From: Closterium sp. Naga37s-1
Taxonomy: Eukaryota > Streptophyta > Zygnematophyceae > Desmidiales > Closteriaceae
Length of the DNA stretch: 64,000 nucleotides
Reading direction: 5' to 3'
Assembly: GCA_947471745.1 (NCBI GenBank)
Contig: CANJKZ010001153.1
Location: 310,001 to 374,000 of the forward strand
The stretch's first letter is position 1; each line of letters starts with the position of its first letter. The position numbers and the translations under genes are program-made. Below the pieces are notes generated by a model, which worked only from the letters and a program-made list of their open reading frames with translations, was not told the origin of the DNA and ran no database searches. Below, in pieces: positions 23,400 to 34,300 of this stretch.

Positions 23400-23585
23400 T
23401 AGCCGTAGTAGTAGCAGCAGCAAGAGGAGTTGCAGCAGCAGTGGCAGTAGGGAGCAGCAGCAGTAAGGAGCAGCAGCAGCAAGGAGCAGCAGCAGCAAGG
23501 AGCGACAGCTGCAGCAAGTAGCAGCAGCAGCAAGGAGCAGCAGCTGCAGCAAGTAGCAGCAGCAGCAGCACGTAGGAGAAGGCGC

Positions 23586-23627
<42 letters not shown>

Positions 23628-24300
23628 CGTGGGCTGGGTGCGTGCAGGCAGCGCGGGTAGCGGCAGCAGCTCAGTCGCAGCAGCTGGACCACTTGCAGCA
23701 GCAGTAGCAGCAGCAGCAGCGCGTTTGGCAGCAGCAGCAGCTCAGGTGCAGCAGCAGGAACACTTGCAGCAGCAGTAGCAGCAGCAGCACATTCAGCAGC
23801 AGCAGTCGCGCTCAGCAGCAGCAGCAGGTAGCAGCAGCAGCGCATGCAGAAGGAGGGGCCGCGTAGGTGACAGCAGCAGCAGCGAACAGCAGGGTGCAGG
23901 CTGCTGGCGGGCAGCGCGAGCGGGCAGGGGCGCAGTGGCGCTCGCGGGCAGGAAGCGCGCTCGTGGGCGGGCAATGCGTTAGGCAGGGCAGCGCGATTGC
24001 TGGTGGGGCAGGCAGCAGCAGCAGCGCTTAGCAGCAGCAGCAGCTCTGGGCAGCAGTGTGCTTAGCAGCAGTAGCATCACTTAGCAGCAGCAGCAGAGCA
24101 TGCAGCAGTGGCAGCAGCAGCAGAGCATGCAGCAGTGGCAGCAGCATGCCTAGCAGCAGCAGCAGCAGTGCATGCAGCAGTAGCAGCTGCAGAAGTGACA
24201 GCAGCAGCAGTGCATGCAGCAGTAGCAGCTGCAGAAGTGACAGCAGCAGCAGCGCGGACGGGCAGGGAGCACGTGGAGTGCACGCGGGCAGGGCGCAGGC
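23400..24300. repeat. Long CAG/GCA-rich low-complexity tract
   Basis: About 900 bp dominated by GCAGCA units with longer repeating blocks, for example near 24,090-24,250 (GCAGCAGTAGCAGCTGCAGA). It sits between the copia gag start and the 5' LTR. I see no gene in it. Confidence 0.85.
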
Positions 24301-24505
24301 CGGGCGCAGGCTGCTGGCGGGCAGCACGTTTGCGGGGCTGCGCTCAGGCAGGGCAGCGGGGCAGCGGGGCTAGGCCGTGAAAATCGACATGCCTAGGCTC
24401 GTTTTGGGCAGAATAAAAAACGCGACGCGCCTAGGGGCGTGATTCGGGCAGGAACTAACGGTGGGCCATCTTAAATTTCTGGTCCTAAGGGCCTACTAGC
24501 TCTTA

Positions 24506-24992
24506 CCGTCATCCCCCGGATATAAGACATATATGCCTTATCTCGTACACTAGAAAAAATGCTTGGGTTATCTTGTATTTGGGGAGGTTTTGGGTGTTTT
24601 ATAAGTCTTATAAATGGAAACTTTTAAACTACTTAGATTTTTTTTTCACACATCTTGAAGAGAGTTTCTCATAATGAGTGTGGATGTTGCAAAGGTGCCA
24701 CTTCGGCAACCATTGTTCGGGAAGCCACGTCATGGAAAATACTTGCAGAGGCAAATTTGGTAGTACCTGAGTTAGCACGTGGAAGAATTCGCGCATCGCA
24801 AGGGTAAAAATGTACGCGGTATTTCAAGTTTCACTATAATATATTGCAGTTTCGATTATACAACACATATGTCTTATCTCGTACACACAAATAGGTGTCT
24901 TATAATGAGGCTAGCCTGTTTATGAGAGACACCCGGATAATAGACAACCCCTGTCTACTATTCAACACTGTCTACTATCCGGGCGATGACGG
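24506..24992. mobile_element. 487-bp TIR element flanked by TA (Tc1/mariner-like MITE)
   Basis: The left end CCGTCATCCCCCGGATATAA is matched in inverted form at the right end (minus strand CCGTCATCGCCCGGATAGTA). TA precedes and follows, as in the TA target duplications of Tc1/mariner elements. There is no transposase. It lies inside the copia element, right against its primer-binding site, so it inserted after the retroelement. Confidence 0.72.
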
Positions 24993-25000
24993 TAATACCA

Positions 25001-25140
25001 TGTCAGAATCCCAACCACTAGACCATTGGGATAAAAGAGCTTGTTTGTGTAGCGGGTTTGTGCGCCCATAACCCCCTAGGCGAACGCGCCTGTAACCCCC
25101 CTAGGATCAATCAGGCATCCACAGTGCAAATCTACTGACA
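25001..25140 (-). repeat. 140-bp 5' LTR of the copia element
   Basis: Starts TGTCAGAATCCC and ends CTACTGACA on the plus strand, and pairs with 16,681-16,820. The bases on its left read TGGTATTA on the minus strand, the start of a tRNA-Met-type primer site. Confidence 0.8.
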
Positions 25141-25366
25141 CTACTAAGGAAACGGTGCTTATCACATACAGTTTCAGCACGAAGCCTTGAATACAGTACA
25201 GACAGTCATCAACATCCTGATACGCAGTAGGCTGGAGAGTAGAGGTAAACTATTGATTAAACATGGGGGCAAAGGGCAGCTTGTCAATAGGTACTACTAA
25301 ACAACGAGCTAGTGGTACTTTTACATGGGGTTAATGATGCTCTCTCGAAGCCATAAAAAACCAGAG
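25141..25366. other. Short gap between copia LTR and DRP2 3' end
   Basis: Presumed 3' untranslated region of the DRP2 gene on the minus strand; nothing else is recognised. Confidence 0.4.
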
Positions 25367-28300
25367 TTACGGGTACTTATACGTCGGCGCAGCGGTGGTG
25401 GGGGGAGCAGGAGGCATTCTCCTCCCCATGCCCACGCCGCTCAGCATCTGCCGCAGCGGGGAAGGATTGCGAGGCGGTCCAGCCGCAATCGGCGCACCCA
25501 TTGGCTGCCCCATGGGCTGACCAATAGGCTGACCCATACCAGCACCTCCAGCCATAGGAGCACCACCCATAGGAGGACCGGCCATAGGGGGCGTTCCCCT
25601 GGACCCGCCACCGCTGCCATACCCTGCTGCTGCACTGGCACTGCTGCTCATGCCCACACTCCCACCATACCCCCCAGCACCACTCATGCTCACGCTCCCA
25701 GGCATACCCATGGGATTGCCCCCTCCTCCTGGGGAGGTCATAGGGGCCATGCTCACGCTGGTCCTAGGGGCGTAGGAGATGGATGGGGATGGAGAGGACG
25801 CAGATCCTGCCCCCCCTGCACCTCCTCCTCCTCCTGCTCCTCCTCCTGTTCCTCCTCTCCCTGCCGCTGCTGCCGCAGCGGCTGCGGAAGCGACCGCAGC
25901 AGATTGGGCTGCAGCAGGAGCGGGGGACGAACCTGCTCCTGCCGAGCCTGAGCCCTTTGGAGTTCCGGAGGAGGTTCGGGCAGGCTTGGTAGAGGTTGGG
26001 GAGAGAGCAGGAGCAGAGGATCTGGGGGAAGGAGCATCGTTCTCTTGCACTGTTGCCATGGGCGATGCCTTGTTGAAGGCTGCTCGCCAGTCATCCACCT
26101 TCTCCTTCTCACCTGGTGGGATTTGGGGGGGTGACAAAGGTGTATGGGAGAAGCACAAGGCGGGTGAAACCAGGCCACTCGCGAGTCGTACATCATACAC
26201 ATCAATCCCTCACCCATTCCTCACTCCCTCATTCACTCCACTCCGCAATCTCCCACAACAACCCCATCTACTGCTGATGTACTCGGCTATCTCCCTCAGC
26301 CTTACGAAATCCACCCTCCCACATACATCACACACTCTCTCACTCCCTCGTCTCTCTCACCTGCACCAGCCGCCTCTTCTGCGGACGCCCGCGCCTCATG
26401 CAGGCTGAGCGATCGCTTCAGCTTCAGCAGAGCATTCTGCAGATGCTTGAAGCGCTCCCTCTTCCCCTTGCTCTCCATGTCTTCCTGCAGCAGCACTGAT
26501 AGACTGTCGTCGGATAGCTCACTGCAAGAAAGTAAGAGGAAGAGAGGGGAGGCAGAGAGAAAAAGCCAAATGCTTCACGTCCATCCAATCAAACAATCGC
26601 AATCAGACTACACAGCCGCAATTCATTACAGTCTAACAATTGAGCGCAAATAACAAAATAAATGGTACCTGACTTTCTGGTACAGCCTTGTGAGCATAGC
26701 GTCTTTGGCCTTCTCCACTTGAGTCAGCACTATGGCCTGGCAGAAGGGAGGGAGGGAAGAAGAACGGAGTGGTGTAGCTCAGTCATGCGCGGGCGAGAGC
26801 AAAGGGATAGAAATCTGCGGTCAAGTGGTGGTCCTGTGGGCCCTACCCACTTGTGCCAGCACTATGGCCAGAGGGGGGCAGAGAAGGGAGGGAAGGATGC
26901 AGAAGGGGACAGGGAGAGGGCAACAGAGGGTGGGCAGCAGGGGGAGGGAAACGCGGGGAGGGTGGCGAGGAGGAGGGCAGCAGGGGAAAGGGATGGGATG
27001 GGAGGCATGCGGAGGGTGACATGCGGAGGGTGACATGCGGAGGAAATGACAAGGTGGGCTGCCTCCCATGCCTGCGTCTCCCTTGCTTCTCACACACCCC
27101 ACCCACCTTGGGGATGTTATCGGACAGGTGTGCCAGCACAGAATGCACGTATCGCCTCACTTCACCTGGTTTATCCCTCCCTACTCACCTACTCACCTAC
27201 TCACCTACTCACCCACTAAAACATCCTGATCAAGGCCCACCTCCCACCCACCTTGGGGATGTTATCAGCCAGGTGCGCCAGCACAGCATGCACGTATCGC
27301 CTCACTTCAGTCGCCATCGCCTTGAGCTCCTCCTCCGGACTCACCACCCGCTGATTCCCCCCCCCAGGTCCCCCCTGCTGCCCAGGCGCGGGGGGAAAGC
27401 CCCCCCCAAGCCCCCCTGGCCCGCTCTCCCCCTCCCGTTCCCCATCTGGGCCCCCGGAGTCGTCTCCTGCTTCCCCGCCTGCTGCTTCAGGTGGGGGTGA
27501 GGGCGCTTCTTTGTATGCCTTGGTGTGGCTGCGCAGCCGCTGTACCCACTGCTGCTTCTCTGCCAGGCTGTCAGCTCGGAGAATGAGAGCGTTGTGCACT
27601 GGAAGGTTTAGGGTTTGGGGAAGAGGAAGAGGAGGGGAGGGGAGGGGAAGGGAAGGGAGGGGAGGGGAGGGGAAGGGAGGGGAGGGGAGGGGAGAAGTGT
27701 GAGATGAAAGTCAGCAAGAGGGCTTCTGTGAATGCCCTGGTGTCTGCCAGGTGTGGCTTCGGAGTCTGCCAGGTGTGGCTTCGGAGTCTGCTAGGTGTGG
27801 CTTCGGAGTCTGCCAGGTTGCCAACACGGAAGACGAAAGAGTTGTGCACTGCAGCAAGAAGGGGGGGGGAGAACAGGTGGGTGGATGAGGGATTTGAGCG
27901 AGAAAGGGAAAGAGCTGGGAACTCCTTGGTGTGGCTGGTAGCAAAGCCACTGCACCCACTGCTGCTTCTCTGCCAAGTTATCAGCTGGAAGGATGGGGGA
28001 CTCTGAGTCTGAGCCTACTAATAACGGGGCAGAGGGCATGAACACACAAAAGCAACCGATACAGAACGCAGAAATGCAGAACCCCAACTCGCCATGCAAG
28101 CAACAACTTAACCTGGACTTGTGCGGGGTGACGTTGCCGCTCTTTAGAAAATTCACAAGTAAAATTTTCCCAGCTCACTCACTGTTACACACTACGATTG
28201 CAGCGCACCTTTGACCATAGTCTCTAATCACATATAAACATGCTTTATACTCACCTTTGACCACGGTCTTGTACGGGGTGCGATTACTGATTTTGAACGA

Positions 28301-31300
28301 CAGCGACTGGGCGGAGGGGCTTCCAGACTTGAGGTCCGACGCTGATGGCACCTCCTCTGGGGACAAATTGTCGTCCACTATGCAGTCCTGAGAGTGGGGG
28401 GGAAAGAGAGGGGTGGATGTGTGTTGGTGCCACCAGAAGGCAGAGGGCACTCGCTCTGGAGAGAGATTGTCGTCCACTATGCAGTCCTGGGGAGAAGCGA
28501 AGGATCAAGGGAGGAAAGGGAGGAGGGGTGTTTGTGCGTTGCTGTTTGAACGATATCGACTGGGCGGAGGGGCTTTTAGACTTGAGGTCCGACGCTGATG
28601 GCACCTCCTCCGGAGACAGATTGTCGTCCACTATGCAGTCCTGCAAAGGAGAAGGGATCAAGGGAGCGAGGGGCGTTTGAGCGTTTATGGAGGAGCACTG
28701 AAGGCCTCTTTAAGCATCTCAGAAACTGTCCCAATTGTGGAATGGAAGGGCAATGAATGACAGCCTCGGCACGGGAGGCAGAAGCCGCATCCTCCGGAAG
28801 TGCGCATACTTCCACAGCGCAGTCCGGCAAGGGGATGAGGTGGGGGGAGGTGTTGTTAATCTGGAAAATAGCAGTGGTTGAACCTAGCAGTGGTTGAACC
28901 TAGCAGTGGTTGAACCTAGCAGTGGTTGAACCTAGCAGTGGTTGAACCTAGCAGTGGTTGAACCTAGCAGTGGTTGAACCTAGCAGTGGTTGAACCTAGC
29001 AGTGGTTGAACCTAGCAGTGGTTGAACCTAGCAGTGGTTGAACCTAGCAGTGGTTGAACCTAGCAGTGGTTGAACCTAGCAGTGGTTGAACCTAGCAGTG
29101 GTTGAACCTAGAGAATTTCTTTACTCTAATAACGGCAGTGAGGGAGGGGTGGAGCTCACCTCCAGAGGGATGACGCCTCGGGGAGTCTTCTCGTCAGGCT
29201 TCTTCACATAATACAGCTGCAAGGCACGCAAACAAAAGGGAGGGGAACGTGTAGGGGGGAAAGGAAGAAGGGATGATTTTTTTAGTCAACTCGAAGCAGG
29301 ATGACGCCTCGGGGAGTCTTCTCGTCGGGTTTCTTCACATAGTACAGCTGCAAGGCACGCAAAAGGAGGGGAGGAGTGCAGGCGCGACAGGACAGTGGGA
29401 TGGACGGAAAGAGAGCGAGCGCGGATTACGAGTCATGAAATACGATTGAAAATCCTGATGAGACGATGAGTGCATGGAGATGATGCTACCTACTTCACAC
29501 TGTATGGATGCGCTGCATGTCACTGTCCGCTCTGCTCCTCTCACTGCCCTGTGCCGTGCTCAAGCACGGGGAAACGATGCGAAAATATAACTCATTTAAT
29601 CCTTCATTCAGACACTCACTCACTCACTCAAACACTCACCCTGGCAGTCTTGTCGCTGAGGGCGAACCATCGCTTGCTCCACCCACCCTTGGAGCTCACT
29701 TTCCACAGGAACCCTGCAGGCAGGCGGTGAGAGAGAGAGACGGGGGGAAGAAGGAAAACTAAAGTATGTAATGAATGTTCCATTGCATGCTTGCTCCACC
29801 GACCCAGATAGACATGAGCACAAGGGCGAACACCTGTTCGCTTCGCCTCGAAGGTTTGTTTTTTTTGCTTTAAGTGTCAAGATTCATGATGGGAGTAGCA
29901 GCGAACTTGTGAGAAAACGCTTAGCAAAAGGATCGAAACTGTGAAACTTGTTCCTAGAAGTTAAAAGAAAGATCTCAAAGCCTCCAAACCTCGAAAAACC
30001 TTTAATCGCAAACTAGTTTCGGCCAAACGGGACAGAACCCCGCCAAGCCTTCATCAGTGCTGCTTTCCAGGTTCACAAGAAAGAGAAGCCTCGGACAGAA
30101 GCTAGCTAAGTACCTGCTACTGCCCTCGAGATCAACTTATTGTACACCAACTACCCAGATTACAAATCCGAGGCAATCGCCAACTCAGCAGGGGGGGTAA
30201 ACCCAATGTGCATTGTCAGCCTTCACGAAATGTCTTCAACGACTTGATCGGTTCGGTAACCGCGCACGCACCAGTAACCTTTGTAGGTTACGTGAACACT
30301 TCCAAGCAGTTATAATTTTCTCCACAAAAAATCCGCGTGAACTAAGACAACTTTTGAGGCGCCTCAAAAGTTGCCAAACATTGTTCGTGTTCGGGCCGCT
30401 GCTGCAATTTGCCCCGCGACGAACACGAACGTGTTCGAGGTTCGCCCGAACACGCCTTCACAGGCGAACGGCGAACACGTGTTTTTGCTTGAAGTGTTCG
30501 CTGAACCGAACAGTGTTCGGTTCGGCAAACAGATGTGTTCGTGTAGGGGCGAACATGAACATGTTCGTGTTCGCCCCTTGCTCATCCCTGGACCCAGATG
30601 TAAAACCCTAAGATTTAGTTTTGACTGCAGAGACTGACACAGTTGGCAAGTGAGAAGTAGGAGCCTGATTAAGAAAAAAAAAAACATGACAGAAAAATGC
30701 ATACCTGCGAGTTCCCGCTGCGGCTCTTGGGGCTGGCTGGGGGCAGCAGCAGCAGCAGCAGCAGAGAATGACGCTGATGGTGGCGGAGGAGGCGGGGCCT
30801 CCTTCTTCCGCCCCATCATGAACGAGCCGAACCGGCCCTCGCCCTGCATGGGGAAGAGAGGAAGGGAGCAGGGGGGGAGTGAGGAGGGAGTGAGGGAACA
30901 TTAGGCAACGGGCCCACCAAGGCATGATGCCTTCTTCTTCCGCCCCATCATGAACGAGCCGAACCGGCCCTCGCCCTGAATGGGGAAGAGAGGAAGGGAG
31001 CAGGGAAGGGGAGAAGAAGGATCGAGGAGGGAGAGAGGGAACATCAGGAAGGTCAAAGATGACCTGCAAGGCGTGATGCCTCCTTTTAACCCGTCATGAC
31101 TGACAATAAGGAGCCGAACCGACCCTTGGCCTGAGTGGAGAAGAGACGAGAAAGGGAGAAGGGTGAGAGGAGGGATAGAGGAGAGTGAGAGGAGGGATAA
31201 AGGAGAGAGAGTGGAGGGAGAGAGGAGAAGAGAGGGAACATTAGGAAGGTCACTGACGAGCCTCGAGGCACGATGGCCCAAGGCCTTATCAGTGACCTGA

Positions 31301-34300
31301 AGTGCGTCGCTGAAGAGTGTCGAAGTGCGACACAGGGATGAAGACCCTCCCACCCTCACCTACCTGTCTACCCTTCTCCCATCTCTCACCGCTCTGCTTG
31401 TCGATTTGCGTGCGTTGGTCATCTCCTTGAACAGCGTCTCCTGTCACTTGTACTCTGCCTCTATGAAGTGCGTCGCAGGGATGAAGACCCTCTCCTACCC
31501 TTGCGTGCCTGGCCTGCCACCTCAACAGTGCCACACGCACAACCTTTAACGCACTTCACTCCTTCTCACCGCTCTAGATGCTGACTTCCTCGCGTTGGTC
31601 ATCTCCTTGAACAGCGTCTCCTGTCGCTTGTACTCTGCCTCAATGAAGTGCGTCGCAGGGATGAAGACTCGCTCCATGTCCACCAGCGCCGTCACCATCA
31701 CCTTCGCCTCTGCCCTGTACTCGTCCAGTGCTGCTGAGGCGATGGCTACTAACTGCAGTAGATCAGGTCAGACAGGAGAGGGAGAGGAAGATGGGAGGAG
31801 GAGAGGGAGAAGGGAGTAAGGAAGGCAGGCAGGGATGAAAGACCCTCTCCATGTCCACCAGCGCCGTCACCATCACCTTCGCCTCTGCCCTGTACTCGTC
31901 CAGTGCTGCTGACGCAATAGCCAGCCACCAGCTGCAGTGGGGCAGGACAGAAAGAATCAGGGTTTGGAAATTAGAGTTGTGGTTCAGAGCTGAGGGTGGA
32001 GTGAAGAGGGCAGGGATGAAGACCCCCTCTCCATGTCCACCAGCGCTGTCACCGTGACTTTTGCTTCTGCTCTGTACTCATCCAGTGCTGTTGCTGACGC
32101 AATGGCCAGCAGCTGGAGTGATGTAGGGCAGGGGAGTATTGGGTGCAGCAGGGGAGTATTGGGTGCAGCAGGGGAGTAAAGGGTGCAGCAGGGAGGGGCA
32201 AACAGGAGCTTGAGATAGGAGGGATGCTCCTGTTCGTCCCTCTTTGTTGAGATAGGGGGATGCAAAATCGTGTTTCTGACTTTGTAGAGGGGAGGACCTG
32301 GGCAAAACGGGGCAAAGAGGGGAGGGACAGTATGACATGGCATGGCATGGCACAAAATGGCACAACATGGCATGGCATGGCATGACATGGCACGACATGT
32401 CATGGCATGGCATGGAACACAGGGAATGGCATGGCATGGCATTGTATGGCATGCCACCGCATGGCATTGCACCTCTTTCTTCATGGGAGAAAAACGAACT
32501 AGGGAGGGGGCTGTGGACGCTTGGCATGGCATGGCACATTCAAGGCATGGCATGGCACGGGAGAGCAGAGGAGCGCAGCGCACCTCTTTCTTCATGGGAG
32601 GGAAGCGGACAAGGGAGGGAGCTGTGGATGCAGCTGCAACGACAATGTCCAACAGGATCTTGTGCACCTGGAAAGGAAAAAGCATTAGGAGGCAGGTCAA
32701 GGAAATTCAAGCACATTTTAATCGAAGGATGGAGGGGGGACGTCAAGGCCTGATGCTGATGCTGCAACGACAATGTCCAACAGGATCTTATGCACCTGGG
32801 AGGAGAGGGAGGCAGAGGATGGCATAATAAGTAGCTGACAGGTCAAAGGGAGGACGGTAAGGGAGTCTAGGCCTGATGCTGCAACAACAATGTGTCCGAT
32901 AGGATCTTGTGCACCTGGAAAGGCATAGGGCGGTTAAGGCAAGTCAAGGAACGTCAACAAGGGGAGGACAGGGCGGAAGCGAGGCTTGAATCTGCAATGC
33001 TCAGGCTAGCTCACCTCATCCACACACTCCAGGCCTCAGCTTCACCCTCCCACTCACCTCATCCACACACTCCAGCCCCGGCTGCTGGGCCAGGTTGAGG
33101 CTGCGCTTGATGAGCAGACGGGCTCCCTTCATCAGCACACACACCTCAAGTGAACCTCGCCCACCACCTCATCCACACACCCTGCCCCCGCTTAGCCCTC
33201 TCCCTCACCTCGTCCACACCTCCCACTCACCTCATCCACACAGTCCAGCCCCGGCTGCTTGGCCAGGTTGAGGCTGCGCTTGATGAGCAGACGCAGTCCC
33301 TTCTCTGGGGAGATCACGTACGGCTGGTACCCGTCTGCCTCTGCCACCACCTGGGGGATTGTTTGGTTGGGTGGATGGGTGGATGGGTGCACAACGGTGG
33401 ACAGTGATGGACAACGGTTAAAAGGAGGGATAGTTCAGAGGGGTGAAGCTTGCAAGTGCAGGATGGAGAGGAGGAAGGAGAAGGAGGAGGGACGAGTAAA
33501 TATAGGGATAGAAAGTGGTGACGAGTGGAAGGAAGGAGTCAATTTGTGATCCTCTTATGCCGCCCGGCTGACCTTTTTCACGTTGTCAAAGTTGAACATC
33601 TCGTCCAATGGCAGGCCTCGGAATCGCAGGGGCAGCGTCCCGACAAACTTTTCAACCATCTGAGAGCCTCCGCCCTGAAAAAAAAGTGTGCAAATGGATA
33701 AACGATTATTGATTTGACTCAAAAGAGTCTTTATCCTGAAACTTGCCGAGCAAGTGAGCAGAAAGCGTTTTGACTCCACACCACGAAATGGACCTCAAGA
33801 CATGATAGCTTGATTCAACCATGTGTGCATGCCGCAGACAATGGAGAAATTTGATGACTGGAAGAACCAACCAGGGGACGGCTTAGAAAGGCAAGACCTT
33901 TCAGTAGAGTTTCAATACTCGTTTTGCTTTGTTTGTTTGTTTGTTTGTTTGTTTTGGGGTGTTATTATAATAACAATAATATATATAAATACTATTATTA
34001 TATTTGTTACTCACCTCACAGCCATCCAGGTGTTCAATGAAGCACGTCTCAAACCCCCGGCACAGCTCCAGAGCCACGGCCCTGGATCCCTGCAGGTCGG
34101 AAATGAGGGACTCGCCCAGGCGCAGCAGCTCCGATTCCACGTCCACTGACCGCGACTCCAGGCTGTGGGGAGAGGAGAGAGGTGTGGAGTGGAGAGAGGG
34201 GCATACGAGGGAGTAAATAACAAATACTAAGGTCGCCTCGAGGGCCCTGCAGGTCGGAAATGAGGGACTCGCCCAGGCGCAACAGCTCCGACTCCACGTC

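Larger units (their letters stand above)
16681..25140 (-). mobile_element. Ty1/copia retrotransposon (fossil, broken)
   Basis: Read on the minus strand: 5' LTR 25,140-25,001, primer site, CAG-rich leader, gag with Gly-rich tail (about 23.4-22.2 kb), protease (DSGAS) and pre-integrase HHRLGHPS with integrase (about 22.0-20.4 kb), a long Gly/Ala-rich linker, reverse transcriptase (about 19.0-17.9 kb) and RNase H (17.9-17.3 kb), then the 3' LTR 16,820-16,681 with a G-rich purine tract beside it. The PR-IN-RT-RH order defines copia. The two 140-bp end repeats differ at about 10 sites (about 93 percent identity), so the insertion is not recent. The bases outside, CTATT and CTACT, could be a decayed 5-bp target duplication. 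Coding is interrupted about half a dozen times. Confidence 0.85.

Noticed and set aside
28872-29112. Possible CRISPR array
   Set aside because: The 16-bp units are directly adjacent with no spacers, in an intron of a eukaryotic gene.
32337-32827. Met/Ala/Trp/His-rich frames
   Set aside because: Translation of the ATGGC repeat on both strands.
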